A DNA stretch of 64,000 nucleotides from MedAcidi-G1 sp002713545 (GTDB taxonomy: Bacteria > Actinomycetota > Acidimicrobiia > Acidimicrobiales > MedAcidi-G1): positions 62,001 to 126,000 of the forward strand of contig CAXGYF010000001.1 of assembly GCA_964013895.1 (NCBI GenBank). Reading direction: 5' to 3'. The position numbers and the translations under genes are program-made. This document shows, piece after piece, positions 18,009 to 26,934 of the stretch; position 1 is the stretch's first letter; the number at the start of each line of letters is the position of its first letter. The notes under the pieces are model-generated. The model was not told the origin of the DNA and did not search any database. It was given only the letters and a program-made list of their open reading frames with translations.

Positions 18009-19178
18009 GTGGAGTTCTTCGATCCATCCAACCCAGATGATGACAATCCTTTTTCTGATATGTCGTTTTTGAATGAGATTTTAAAATCTTTTTCTCAACA
18101 GGGTGGACAATCAGCTAAGCAGATAGCGATGGCTATTGCCTCGGGTGGTACTAGTGAACCCAATGTTGATCCTGTTGAACGTATGGAGTTTGAGAATCTT
18201 TTAAGGGTTGCTGAGTTGCACGTTAATAAAGTGACAGGTTTACCTCCTTCTCGTAGCGGGTCTTTAACGATAGAACCGGTTACTAAAGCTGGTTGGGCGA
18301 CACATTCTTTGGATGCGCTTAAACCTTTGCTTGTTGGTTTGGCTTCTATAGGAACTGATGAAGTTGAAGACTTCGGTGATGTTCCTTCTGAAATTAGTCA
18401 AATGATGGCTTTGCTTGCTCCAATGATGGCTGAAATGACTACGGGGACAATGGTGGGTCATCTTGCTAGTAGGTGTCTGGGGACTTACGATCTTCCGATA
18501 CCGCGTGAAGATGATCGTATTCTTCTGGTTGCGCCTAATATTGATGCTTTTGGTGAGGATTGGAGTATCCCTAAAGAAGATTTGAGGCTTTGGATTTGTC
18601 TTCATGAAGTTACCCATCATGCTGTTTTAGGAATTCCTCATATCAGAAAAAATCTGAGTGGATTGTTAACTCAGCATGCTGAAAGTTTCAGTAACGACCC
18701 TTCGGTAATTCAGGATCAATTTGGGGAAATCGAAATTGGAGAAGGGCTGGAGGGTTTGGCTTCTTTACAAAATGTTTTAAATCCTGAAATGGTGTTAGGT
18801 GCGGTTCGTTCACCTCAGCAAGAGGCTCTTTTGCCTTATTTGGAAGCTCTTGTTGCAGTAATTATTGGTTTCGTTGACCACACAATGGATCAGATAGGGA
18901 ATGATTTGATTCCTTCTTACCCGATGATGACCGAAGCTCTGCGGAGACGCCGGGTTGAAACTGGGGAAGCTGATCGTTTCGTGGAGAAGATTTTGGGTTT
19001 GAATCTGACTCAAGAACAGGTGGATCGCGGTGTCTCTTTTATTGATGGAGTTGTTGACAGGGTAGGTTCTAAGGGTCTGGATCGACTTTGGGTTGATGAA
19101 TCGAATCTGCCGACTCCTAGTGAGGTTGATGCTCCAGGGTTGTGGTTGGCGAGATTAGATTTGGAAACTGGAAACTAG
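18009..19178 (+). CDS. zinc-dependent metallopeptidase-like protein (DUF2342 type)
   Basis: 389 residues. The zincin motif HEVTHH sits near residue 200 in LWICLHEVTHHAV; the rest, with MVGHLASRCLGTYDLPIPREDDRILLVAPNID ahead of it and MTEALRRRRVE / FVEKILGLNLTQEQVDRG behind, matches the actinobacterial zinc-dependent metalloprotease family (DUF2342, sometimes annotated F420-associated). No signal peptide, so cytoplasmic. The substrate is not established for the family. GTG start is the first in frame. Upstream, TTGTTA (17929-17934) and TAAATT (17951-17956) are a possible promoter. Its stop shares CTAG with the stop of the convergent MFS gene. Confidence 0.88.
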   Translation: MEFFDPSNPDDDNPFSDMSFLNEILKSFSQQGGQSAKQIAMAIASGGTSEPNVDPVERMEFENLLRVAELHVNKVTGLPPSRSGSLTIEPVTKAGWATHSLDALKPLLVGLASIGTDEVEDFGDVPSEISQMMALLAPMMAEMTTGTMVGHLASRCLGTYDLPIPREDDRILLVAPNIDAFGEDWSIPKEDLRLWICLHEVTHHAVLGIPHIRKNLSGLLTQHAESFSNDPSVIQDQFGEIEIGEGLEGLASLQNVLNPEMVLGAVRSPQQEALLPYLEALVAVIIGFVDHTMDQIGNDLIPSYPMMTEALRRRRVETGEADRFVEKILGLNLTQEQVDRGVSFIDGVVDRVGSKGLDRLWVDESNLPTPSEVDAPGLWLARLDLETGN

Positions 19179-20515
19179 TTTTCTTCCTCGGTGCTTCTTG
19201 TCCAAAAGCCAAGTTGACCGTCCGGTTTTTGAGGTTCTTCAGGTGTGATAATTTTTTGTGCTTTACGAGCTTCTCGTGTGCGTGGTAGGTAAAAAACGAG
19301 TCCTAGTCCTACGCCAAGCGCCATCGTGAAATAGCCGACTTGTATTGGGAGCATTGCGATTAACAAAGCTATAAGTGATCCGAATGCCCAGCTGAGTTGA
19401 AATCTTCCTTCGAAAAGAGCGAAAGACCTTCCATGGTTTGCATCTGGTGCGTCTCTTTGAACGAGCGAGTCGAACGCTAATTTAGCCGATCCTGCAGACC
19501 CGGCTAAAAGTAAGGAAACAACCATGGCTCCTGAAATTGATGGAAGCCACGATGCAGATACTGTTCCAGCGAAAGCTATGAAGAGAACACCTGAGATGAT
19601 TCTTTCTTCGACCATTAGCATTCTTAGCCGTGGTGCCATACGTGCCCCTAGGAGAGCTCCGCCGCTTGCACACGCGAGAACGGCACCGTAATGCCAGACT
19701 GGGGCTCCAGGAGTTCCGAGAATGTCTTGATCTCTTATTAATCCGGTAGCTACACCTGATGCACGGCCTGTTCCTTCCATTGGTACGCCTTCTTCACCTC
19801 CTCTGAATTCGAATGCGAGTAGGAAAGTCATGAAACCCACAGCGGCTCTTAGAACTGCCATTGCTGTAGCTGCGTTTATTATTCCTGATGAACGCAGTTC
19901 TATTTTTTCTCCTTGTGTTGCTGGTGTGGTTGCAACAGTGATTCTTGGGATTTGAACTGCTGAGACTAAAGTAAGTGTGAATCCTATTACTGCAATTTTC
20001 GCAGGCCAGGATGAACCTATTAGGAGAGCTAGTCCTCCTATTGAGGCTCCGAAAAAGCTTCCGACTGCGCTTAGGAGCGCCAATTTAGAATTTGCTTCTA
20101 CTAGATCTCTTTCTGAACTCACTAATTTTGGGACCACAGCGCTTTTCGCGACTGAATAGGCTTTTTGAAATACGAGGATCCCGAAAGCGATTGGGAAAAG
20201 GGCGAGACTTTCGATGTACAGGGCGAGAAGTGTTGCCAGAGTTGCGCGTGCGAGCAGTGTTATGAGAATCATTGTTCTTCTACCGCCAGCGATTCGGTCC
20301 ATGAAAGGACCTATGAGTGGAGTGACGATTGCGAATGGTGCGATCGTTAAAAGGAGATACAAGGCTATTTTTGGTCTTGCTGAGTCTGGGTCAAGAAAAA
20401 AGAGTGAACCTGCTAGCGCCACTGCGATCATCGCGTCTGCGGCTGCACTCGAGAGATGTGTGATAGCCATTCTTGTAAATGGGCTGAGGGGGGGTTTTGT
20501 TTCCTTGACGCTCAC
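19175..20515 (-). CDS. MFS transporter
   Basis: 446-residue major facilitator with about 12 hydrophobic segments. The loop GPFMDRIAGGRRTMI between TM2 and TM3 is the MFS-specific DRxxxRR-type motif, and AYSVAKSAVVPKLVSSERDLVEANSKLALLSAVGSFFGASIGG is the pattern seen in enterobactin-exporter-like (MFS_3/EntS-like) members. The C-terminus is cytoplasmic and acidic. The substrate is unknown; drug or siderophore efflux is typical of the branch. A second MFS protein of the same branch lies at 54755-56173. Confidence 0.88.
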   Translation of the reverse strand: MSVKETKPPLSPFTRMAITHLSSAAADAMIAVALAGSLFFLDPDSARPKIALYLLLTIAPFAIVTPLIGPFMDRIAGGRRTMILITLLARATLATLLALYIESLALFPIAFGILVFQKAYSVAKSAVVPKLVSSERDLVEANSKLALLSAVGSFFGASIGGLALLIGSSWPAKIAVIGFTLTLVSAVQIPRITVATTPATQGEKIELRSSGIINAATAMAVLRAAVGFMTFLLAFEFRGGEEGVPMEGTGRASGVATGLIRDQDILGTPGAPVWHYGAVLACASGGALLGARMAPRLRMLMVEERIISGVLFIAFAGTVSASWLPSISGAMVVSLLLAGSAGSAKLAFDSLVQRDAPDANHGRSFALFEGRFQLSWAFGSLIALLIAMLPIQVGYFTMALGVGLGLVFYLPRTREARKAQKIITPEEPQKPDGQLGFWTRSTEEEN

Positions 20516-20566
20516 AGTTTCAGGTTACGTCAATTTGAGTAAGTAAATCTTCCACTAGGTATAGGA

Positions 20567-21328
20567 CTATTCCCATTGTTCAGTTGGTAGATCTATATCT
20601 GCTTCTTTGGCTGGTTCTAGTGTTGTAGCTGTTGCGTAGTCTTTTTCTAAAAGAGCTGAATCTGTTCCTTCAGGTACCGGGTCGTTACATGGTTCGAGTT
20701 CTATGTCTATGCCAGTTGAGTCTTTAGAAGTTATTACTGTTTGAACTCTTCCTATGTGCGCTAAATCGGCTTGTCGGAACCCAAGAACTTCTTTTAAGGG
20801 TTTGTTTGGAATGTTCAAATTTAGCATTGTTGCATTTGGAGCTGAAGTTAACCATTGGAGAGGTTGGGCTGTCATTTCCTTCGCAGTCTCCCAATATTCG
20901 TGTGTGTCTACAGAGGGATGGTAATTGATGCTCACGGCTATTCCTGAACGGTCAAATCTTGCTGCCGTTTTTACAGCTGCGATTGTTCCTGAAAACAAAG
21001 TTGACCGGCCTGTGTTTGGACCTAGATTAACTCCTGAAGCAACCATGTCAGGTGGGTCTCCGAAACCTCCGAGCATCGAGAGCATGACAATCAATGCAGG
21101 TGGTGCGCCTACTGAAAATGATTTGATGCCTTCAAGGTCTGGGATTTCTAATTCTTCTACTGCTACTCTGTCATGGTCATCGAATGGCATGAGCGAAGCT
21201 GAAACACCACTCATGTTTTTTGAAGGTGCGGCTACCACGGCTTCGTGTCCTAGTTCTGTAACTGTTTGTGCTAGCGCGTATAGGCCTTTTGAATCAATTC
21301 CGTCATCGTTTGTAATAAGAAATTTCAA
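20567..21328 (-). CDS. surE: 5'/3'-nucleotidase SurE
   Basis: 253-residue SurE, a divalent-metal nucleotidase that removes phosphate from nucleoside 5'- or 3'-monophosphates. The metal-binding NDDG is at residues 8-11 (MKFLITNDDGID), and SGVNLGPNTGRSTLFSGTIAA, with the Asn ligand, is at 98-118. The VAAPSKNMSGVSASLM segment is also conserved. Cytoplasmic. It stands alone on the minus strand between the MFS gene and the PhoU-like gene, with about 120 bp upstream for a promoter. Confidence 0.94.
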   Translation of the reverse strand: MKFLITNDDGIDSKGLYALAQTVTELGHEAVVAAPSKNMSGVSASLMPFDDHDRVAVEELEIPDLEGIKSFSVGAPPALIVMLSMLGGFGDPPDMVASGVNLGPNTGRSTLFSGTIAAVKTAARFDRSGIAVSINYHPSVDTHEYWETAKEMTAQPLQWLTSAPNATMLNLNIPNKPLKEVLGFRQADLAHIGRVQTVITSKDSTGIDIELEPCNDPVPEGTDSALLEKDYATATTLEPAKEADIDLPTEQWE

Positions 21329-21450
21329 TTAAGCACTTCATCTAGTTGATCGATACTTCTCATACTTCTAAATAATAAAGCACAAATCAATTTAGATCAT
21401 AAAATTTCAAACGTCTTCATCAGCTTTTTAAGAAACTTCTAACGGTATTT

Positions 21451-22119
21451 TTAATTTCTCGTATCTTCTGATTCGTCATAATAGTCGAGTTGATCTACCG
21501 GCATTACTACTGCTGAAACAACATTTGATGAATGAGCACTTACTCTTTTAAGAAAACGAAAAAGAAGAGCTCTAGGAACGGCTGTAACGGCCTCCTCTGT
21601 TGAATGAAGAAGTTCATTGACGCGTCGATCGAAATCTTTTCTCATTTCATCTCCACGTTCAATGTATGTACGTGCTCTTTCTTCATCTCTCATACTTAGA
21701 ATTTCACCCATCAGAGAAATCCTTGATGAGACTTCGTCTCGTAGAGAAAGGATTGAATCAAGCTCAGGTGATTCCGTGAACGAAACTCCTTCTTCAGCTA
21801 AATCAAAAATGTTTTTGTTGTAATCACCGATACGTTCCAGATCTTTGATCATGTTCATGAAAGCAAGAACTTCTGGAGTGTCGATTCCTCCATGGACAGA
21901 AGCGTGAACTAATAAAGCTCGTCGAATCTCGACTTCAGTAGCGTTTATTTGTCGATCTGTTTCTCTTATTTCATCGGCTACTGTTTCAACGGCTCCACCC
22001 GTCACGGCGCTAAGCGCGAGATCAAAAGTATGCCGTGCATCGTTAACCATGCGTTGAACTTGCGATTCTATGTTTTCGAGTCCGCTTTCTTCTGGGCGGC
22101 GAAAGAAACTCATTACCAT
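21451..22119 (-). CDS. PhoU-domain protein
   Basis: 222 residues, all-helical, with the PhoU-type repeats around ETDRQINATEVEIRRALLVHAS and MNMIKDLERIGDYNKNIFDLAEEG (the ERIGD metal-cluster motif of PhoU). The start at the first ATG is supported by AGGAG seven bases upstream. Directly downstream of a Na/Pi transporter gene on the same strand, so it probably regulates phosphate uptake through that transporter rather than the Pst system, as in NptA/PhoU pairs. Cytoplasmic. Confidence 0.9.
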   Translation of the reverse strand: MVMSFFRRPEESGLENIESQVQRMVNDARHTFDLALSAVTGGAVETVADEIRETDRQINATEVEIRRALLVHASVHGGIDTPEVLAFMNMIKDLERIGDYNKNIFDLAEEGVSFTESPELDSILSLRDEVSSRISLMGEILSMRDEERARTYIERGDEMRKDFDRRVNELLHSTEEAVTAVPRALLFRFLKRVSAHSSNVVSAVVMPVDQLDYYDESEDTRN

Positions 22120-22181
22120 AATTATTCTCCTATGTTCATATGAAGTTTACTTCTAATTTTTTAAGTGTTCTTAATATGCTT

Positions 22182-23336
22182 TTATCTAAGTATCAAAACC
22201 CCTAAAAGCGGCACAATTACAAAGGCCGTGAGCGTGTATGCAATAGCTAAAGAACGGCGTTCAGCGGCAACATTTGAGAGCCTGTTAGCCATATGTATGG
22301 GTATTTCTCTTAATTTTCTTATCGGATAAAAGACAAGAATTCCGCTGATATTAAACAAGGTATGAACAATTGCCACAGTTACCGCCGCCGGGCTACCGGT
22401 GGCCAATGATGCTAAAAGAGCAGTAACTGTGGTGCCTATATTTGCTCCTAAGGTAACCGGATAAATATTTCCGAGCGTTAAAACTCCTGAAGCTGCAAGT
22501 GGAACAAGAACTGAAGTGGTTATAGAAGAAGACTGAACAGAAACCGTGATAACAGCTCCAATTAATATTGCAACTATTCCTGAACCCGCACCCAAAGCGT
22601 GATTAATCGCGGTTTCCACACGGTCCGCGACGAGAAGACGCATATTTTTAGTTATGTATGCCAAAGAAATAAAGATGAACGCCAAACCGATTACGATCAT
22701 CAAGCCACCCTTAATATCTCCATTGGCTCCAAGATTAGATAAAAGTTCTTTTACCCATTTCGCAGGCATTTTTACAGCCTCTTTTAGTGGACTTTTAAAA
22801 TCGCTTCCTGACGAACCAATAAGAGTATCTGTTAACCAGCTTGCCGAAGAAGACAAATAGCCAGTTATTAATTCAATGGGCAGAAAAACTAGAACTGCTA
22901 AAATATTGAAAAAATCGTGCACAGTTGCGGCAGCGAAAGCACGTTTAAATTCGATGTCGTGCCTTACGTGTCCAAGTGAAGCCAAAGTGTTTGTGACTGT
23001 TGTTCCTAAATTTGCTCCCATGATCATTGGCACCGCGTCGCCGGTGTTGACGACACCAGCTGCTACTAGCCCAACTATTACCGATGTTGATACCGAGGAG
23101 GATTGAACTAAAACTGTTGCCAGTAATCCGACAAAAAGTCCACCTATAGGATTTGATACGCCTTCAAAAAGGCCATCGACCAAGTCTTTCCCTAAGCTTT
23201 TGAAGCCTCCACCTAATAACTCAACGCCTGTTAGAAATAAATAAAGAAGTGCTAGTACTAAAAATGCTCTTAGAAGAGTTGGAATTTGCCTCTTATCTAA
23301 AGATCTATCTGAGAACGCTGAGGGAGAAGAACTCAA
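22182..23336 (-). CDS. Na/Pi cotransporter family protein
   Basis: 384-residue transporter with the two inverted Na_Pi_cotrans repeats: GLLATVLVQSSSVSTSVIVGLVAAG (about 70-95) and GAVITVSVQSSSITTSVLVPLAASG (about 259-283), each containing the QSSS signature, followed by MGANLGTTVTNTLASLG and LGANIGTTVTALLASLA. It carries sodium-driven phosphate uptake by family. Lies upstream of the PhoU-domain gene on the same strand, with 62 bp between, and is divergent from the first whiB gene. Confidence 0.92.
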   Translation of the reverse strand: MSSSPSAFSDRSLDKRQIPTLLRAFLVLALLYLFLTGVELLGGGFKSLGKDLVDGLFEGVSNPIGGLFVGLLATVLVQSSSVSTSVIVGLVAAGVVNTGDAVPMIMGANLGTTVTNTLASLGHVRHDIEFKRAFAAATVHDFFNILAVLVFLPIELITGYLSSSASWLTDTLIGSSGSDFKSPLKEAVKMPAKWVKELLSNLGANGDIKGGLMIVIGLAFIFISLAYITKNMRLLVADRVETAINHALGAGSGIVAILIGAVITVSVQSSSITTSVLVPLAASGVLTLGNIYPVTLGANIGTTVTALLASLATGSPAAVTVAIVHTLFNISGILVFYPIRKLREIPIHMANRLSNVAAERRSLAIAYTLTAFVIVPLLGVLILR

Positions 23337-23515
23337 TTTGAACCTTTAAAAAACTTAATGGAGTACATAGCTTTCAAGCAAACAATACACAAATTAGAAG
23401 TAAAACAATGACTATTTCATTTTTTTTAAAAAATCTAAAAAAATCGAAATTTTACGCCAGTTTTATGTCGTTTGTGAGAGAAATGGTTCTGCAAGCGAAA
23501 CTAGGAGATTAATTA
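23337..23515. promoter_or_regulatory. divergent intergenic region (Na/Pi transporter / whiB)
   Basis: 179 bp without a gene, very AT-rich, with a run of T followed by A around 23420-23450. It holds the whiB Shine-Dalgarno AGGAG (about 23503-23507) upstream of ATG 23516. No convincing -35/-10 pair or operator was identified. Confidence 0.4.
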
Positions 23516-23755
23516 ATGAATACAAAATGGATGTCAAAAGGTAACTGTGCGGATACTAATCCTGATGCTTTCTTTCCAAGTGATGGGGTAGGCGTTGAAA
23601 TAGCAAAAAGCATATGCAATAAATGCCCTGTAGCAAGCCTGTGTTTGGATTACGCATTGACCTATCGAATTAATCACGGTGTTTGGGGTGGTTGTTCTGA
23701 AAGGCAACGTCGCAGAATTAGAAAAGAACGCCGGGAACTTTTACCAGCGGCTTAA
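23516..23755 (+). CDS. WhiB-family iron-sulfur transcription regulator
   Basis: 79-residue Wbl protein. Four cysteines at 11, 34, 37 and 43 give the C-X22-C-X2-C-X5-C pattern of the [4Fe-4S] cluster, followed by the GVWGG turn (55-59) and a basic C-terminal DNA-binding tail (RQRRRIRKERRE). AGGAG lies about 8 bases before ATG. Wbl proteins are found in Actinomycetota and their phages, so this is direct support for the taxonomic call. The target and partner sigma factor are unknown. Confidence 0.95.
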   Translation: MNTKWMSKGNCADTNPDAFFPSDGVGVEIAKSICNKCPVASLCLDYALTYRINHGVWGGCSERQRRRIRKERRELLPAA

Positions 23756-23762
23756 AAAATAT

Positions 23763-24050
23763 TTATTGTTCTTCTGTCTCTTCTTCCTCTACATAACCCA
23801 AATCCCATGTGATTAGAACATTTTCACGTTCCGCGTCACGGTTTATCCGTTCACGATTCCGTCTGAATTGAGGGTCATGCGGGGGAAGAAGCATAAGACG
23901 GGCGCTAATGCGATCTTGGAAAGATTCAACAAGTTTTGGATCACCAAACCCAGATCGTACCTCCCAGTGAGGAGCGGCTGGCCCAAGATAAATTACTTGA
24001 ACTTCTCCTACTGGAGCTTGCTGAACTTGATCTTCGCTGATGTCACTCAT
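23763..24050 (-). CDS. hypothetical protein
   Basis: 95 residues I do not recognise. The N-terminus is acidic (SDISEDQVQQ); the middle has VQVIYLGPAAPHWEVRSGFGD and ARLMLLPPHDPQFRRNRERINRDAERENV; it ends in a run of Glu (EEEETEEQ). No membrane segment. It lies tail-to-tail with the first whiB gene with 7 bp between, and upstream of tatA on the same strand. It is probably real because the spacing is tight and no other frame competes. Confidence 0.65.
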   Translation of the reverse strand: MSDISEDQVQQAPVGEVQVIYLGPAAPHWEVRSGFGDPKLVESFQDRISARLMLLPPHDPQFRRNRERINRDAERENVLITWDLGYVEEEETEEQ

Positions 24051-24127
24051 GAGAGCATCTTTCCCTTATTTAGTCGTAGGCAAAAGTTTACCGATAAGAA
24101 CACTTCAGGAGAATAAAAATTCTTTTG

Positions 24128-24322
24128 TTAAGACGATTCGTCTTTATTTTCGGTCTCGTCAGTGTCTTCCTTGGAACCTTCAGCCATTCCTTGCTGGAGC
24201 TCACGTTGTGCGCGTCCAAGGTTTCGGGCCAGTTTCGGAAGTTGACTGCCGCCAAAAAGAACGACTGCCACAATTGCAACGATGATTAATTCGTTGCTGC
24301 TTAAAAACGCAAGTGTGTTCAT
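24128..24322 (-). CDS. tatA: twin-arginine translocase TatA/TatE-type subunit
   Basis: 64-residue TatA-type protein: one N-terminal membrane helix (about 11-24, ELIIVAIVAVVLFGGSQLP), then the FGG-LP hinge and the amphipathic helix KLARNLGRAQRELQQG, then an acidic disordered tail. Forms the Tat pore for folded proteins. tatC is not in the window. It lies between the 95-residue hypothetical gene and the second whiB gene. Confidence 0.92.
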   Translation of the reverse strand: MNTLAFLSSNELIIVAIVAVVLFGGSQLPKLARNLGRAQRELQQGMAEGSKEDTDETENKDESS

Positions 24323-24360
24323 AATTAAAGGTTAGCCGCGTATAGCTCTAGGCGGCGTGC

Positions 24361-24675
24361 TTAAGCACTTCGATGATCAGCTAATCTTTCAATTTCCGCA
24401 GTGCGTTCCGCAGCAGCAGCTCTTTCAAGAGCACGCTGGCGTCTAATTCGACGCCTTTCTCTTTCGCTCATTCCACCCCAAATACCAAACTTTTCGCCAT
24501 TCTGTAGCGCAAACTCAAGACAATCATCTTTTACTACGCACCCTTGACATACTTCTTTAGCTTCGCGAGTACTTGCTCCTCTTTCAGGAAAAAACAAGTC
24601 GGGATCAACACCAAGACAATTTGCCTCATCTTGCCATGACGTATCCAAATCAGCTTTCGCGTAAATTCCCATCAT
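24361..24675 (-). CDS. WhiB-family iron-sulfur transcription regulator (WhiB2/WhmD-like)
   Basis: 104 residues. Cluster cysteines at 20, 43, 46 and 52, with NCLGVDPDLFFPERG before and FGIWGGMSERERRRIRRQR after, matching the WhiB2/WhmD type tied to septation in streptomycetes and mycobacteria. Two adjacent ATG codons open the frame; no clear Shine-Dalgarno precedes them, so the message may be close to leaderless. The longer tail (about 25 residues) distinguishes it from the first WhiB in this window. Confidence 0.95.
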   Translation of the reverse strand: MMGIYAKADLDTSWQDEANCLGVDPDLFFPERGASTREAKEVCQGCVVKDDCLEFALQNGEKFGIWGGMSERERRRIRRQRALERAAAAERTAEIERLADHRSA

Positions 24676-24760
24676 GTAATTACACCATTGTTATTAGTGA
24701 AAAAGCAATACCGCGCCAAGAAAAACCAAAAAAATTGCGAAAATGTAGGTTTTTTAGGAT

Positions 24761-26782
24761 TTATCTTGAAGAGGTAAATGTTCGACGTTGCTCAACAAAA
24801 TCAACGAGTAGATAATCTCCCAAACTCTGATTAGTGGTAAAAAACGCTCTCCCACCGTTCATTTTGGTTACGTGCTCAATGAAACGTATTAGATACGGGG
24901 TCGCATCTAAAACAAAAATGTTTATTCGAATATCATCACGTGTGCAACGTTTAACTTCTAAAAGAGTTTTCTCTATTGTTTCAGAGGAAGGCGGATAATT
25001 GAAGAAAGGGAAACCATCTTCAGTTATATGAGCTGTTGGCTCTCCATCTGTAACCATAATTATTTGTTTAGTCCCGCTCTCTTTCGCCAACATCTTCCTA
25101 GAGAGTGCTAAACCGTGCTGCATATTCGTTCCGTAAACATAATCCCAGGAAACTTCTGGAAGTTTTTCCGGTCGTATCTCTCTAGCAATTTCGCTAAAAG
25201 TAACTACACCTAAAAAATCTCTAGGAAATTGACCAGATATCAAAGAATTAAGAGCCATTGCCACTTTCTTTGCAGGTAAAAAATTGTCACGCATCGGCAT
25301 TGAAAGCGACAAATCAAGCATCAAAACTGTTGAAGCTTGAACAGTTGCCTCTGTGCGTTCAATCTCGAAATCCTCAGGTTTAATATCGACAGGTGTTCCT
25401 GAACCATTCCGAACAAGTCCGTTTCTAACTGTTCGTTCAATATTCAAATTGAAAGGATCACCAAACTCGTAACTCTTCGTTGCGTAGTCTCGTTCGTGAC
25501 CTGCACCAGTTTTTTCAGCATTGTGCCTACCAGCACGATCTTTAGAAAGCTGCCTGTAAAGATCTCCTAAAGCATTCTGACCTAACTTTCTAATTGCTTT
25601 AGGAGTCAAACTCAGTTGACCATCTTTGTTTTCAACCAATCCCGCTTCTTCAAGCATCTTGCTCATTTCCGCGAGTCGCTCAAGACTCTCAGCGGATTCG
25701 TCACCTAAAAGTTCTCTTACCTTTTCTGTATCTACCTCTGATAACGCTCCAGGGTTTGAAACGTTTCGCAACATTTGATCTAACCGATCTAAATCTGCGA
25801 GATCTTCGAAAGTCTGAATTGCTTCTGGGAGATTCAAAGAATCATCTCCTTGGAATTCAACTGATTGCTCCCACCCCATTTTCGGAAAAGCTTCTCTCAG
25901 ATTCTCGGACAATTGATCCATTTGCCAACGCAAATCCATATCTTCTAGAAGCTGTTCTGAAAGTTCTTCTAACTGTGCTCTCTGTTCGGGGGTCATAGAA
26001 TTTAAAACCTGAGCCATAGTCGCCATTCTTTGAGCCATGACTTCTAAAAGTTCTTCAAGACTTTGAGGGTTTTCAGGAAAAAAATCACCATACTCTTCCA
26101 TAAATTTCTCAAAATCTGGATTTTCACCTTGCTGATGTTCACTCAGCATCTGATTCAAAGCAGACAACATGTCTTTCATCCTGGACATGTCTTCCGTACT
26201 CATGTTTTTCATTTCACCGGCCATTTGATCAATCGCTTGTTGCATCAACTGTTCACGTAAATCCTCAACGAGTTCTTCAAATCTTTGCGCTGCAGCATTC
26301 GAAGTAAAGTCGTAGTCGGTTAAACCTTTTACTCGACTCGCTAGGTTTTCATGCTCCAACATGTCGAGTTCATCGCGTCTAGCTTGCAGCGCTTCTTTGT
26401 TGATTTCTTCTTGTCGTTCATCATCTCTGAATCTATTTTCTACTGCATCTAACGATTCCCGCTCAGTTGCCATTACTTGTTCTAGAGCTTCATTAATTTC
26501 GTCATAAACACCACCCAAATTGTGCTGTTCAATGGTTTCTTGTCTCTTCTGACGTAACTTTTGAAGTATTTCTCTCAAGCCTTCTAAATGTCCACCGTCA
26601 AAATCCAAACCTCTTTGCATCAACCTTCGTAAAGCTGAATTAGGATCTCCGTTTTCAATAAGCTCATCTCCCAGAGCTTCCATTAAAGAATTGGCATCTA
26701 ATTCTGATATTTGTTGAGTTCCATCCCACCTCGAGTAAGTAAAACGGCGAGAACCGGACAGATATTTATCATTGTTGTCCAT
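24761..26782 (-). CDS. VWA-domain protein, partner of a MoxR-type ATPase
   Basis: 673 residues. The N-terminal two-thirds are charged, Met/Gln/Glu-rich helices likely to form coiled coils (e.g. MKNMSTEDMSRMKDMLSAL and MAQRMATMAQVLNSMTPEQ). The C-terminal von Willebrand A domain begins near 480 with the MIDAS motif D490-L-S492-L-S494 and contains MVTDGEPTA. This matches the large VWA (CoxE/BchD-like) proteins that work with MoxR or ChlI-type AAA ATPases on cofactor insertion or protein remodelling; such an ATPase is at 28892-30334. No signal peptide. Two palindromes lie upstream (26829-26838 and 26851-26868). Confidence 0.87.
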   Translation of the reverse strand: MDNNDKYLSGSRRFTYSRWDGTQQISELDANSLMEALGDELIENGDPNSALRRLMQRGLDFDGGHLEGLREILQKLRQKRQETIEQHNLGGVYDEINEALEQVMATERESLDAVENRFRDDERQEEINKEALQARRDELDMLEHENLASRVKGLTDYDFTSNAAAQRFEELVEDLREQLMQQAIDQMAGEMKNMSTEDMSRMKDMLSALNQMLSEHQQGENPDFEKFMEEYGDFFPENPQSLEELLEVMAQRMATMAQVLNSMTPEQRAQLEELSEQLLEDMDLRWQMDQLSENLREAFPKMGWEQSVEFQGDDSLNLPEAIQTFEDLADLDRLDQMLRNVSNPGALSEVDTEKVRELLGDESAESLERLAEMSKMLEEAGLVENKDGQLSLTPKAIRKLGQNALGDLYRQLSKDRAGRHNAEKTGAGHERDYATKSYEFGDPFNLNIERTVRNGLVRNGSGTPVDIKPEDFEIERTEATVQASTVLMLDLSLSMPMRDNFLPAKKVAMALNSLISGQFPRDFLGVVTFSEIAREIRPEKLPEVSWDYVYGTNMQHGLALSRKMLAKESGTKQIIMVTDGEPTAHITEDGFPFFNYPPSSETIEKTLLEVKRCTRDDIRINIFVLDATPYLIRFIEHVTKMNGGRAFFTTNQSLGDYLLVDFVEQRRTFTSSR

Positions 26783-26828
26783 TAAACCTCCCAGCCTCGC
26801 CTACTAATCTTTTGTGAAACTTACCCTG

Positions 26829-26868
26829 ATGAATTCATTAATAGCTAATAGATGAAATTAATTTCATC
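26829..26868. promoter_or_regulatory. two palindromes upstream of the VWA gene, possible operator
   Basis: A perfect 18-bp palindrome GATGAAATTAATTTCATC at 26851-26868 and a 10-bp palindrome ATGAATTCAT at 26829-26838 lie 47-86 bp upstream of the VWA start codon. Arms of this size in an AT-rich gap suit a dimeric repressor, but the base composition also makes chance dyads likely. Confidence 0.4.
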
Positions 26869-26934
26869 AAAGAGGATCAAAACGAAACCTTTTATTAACA
26901 GAAATTTTCATTTATTATTCTTCAAATCTGATTT

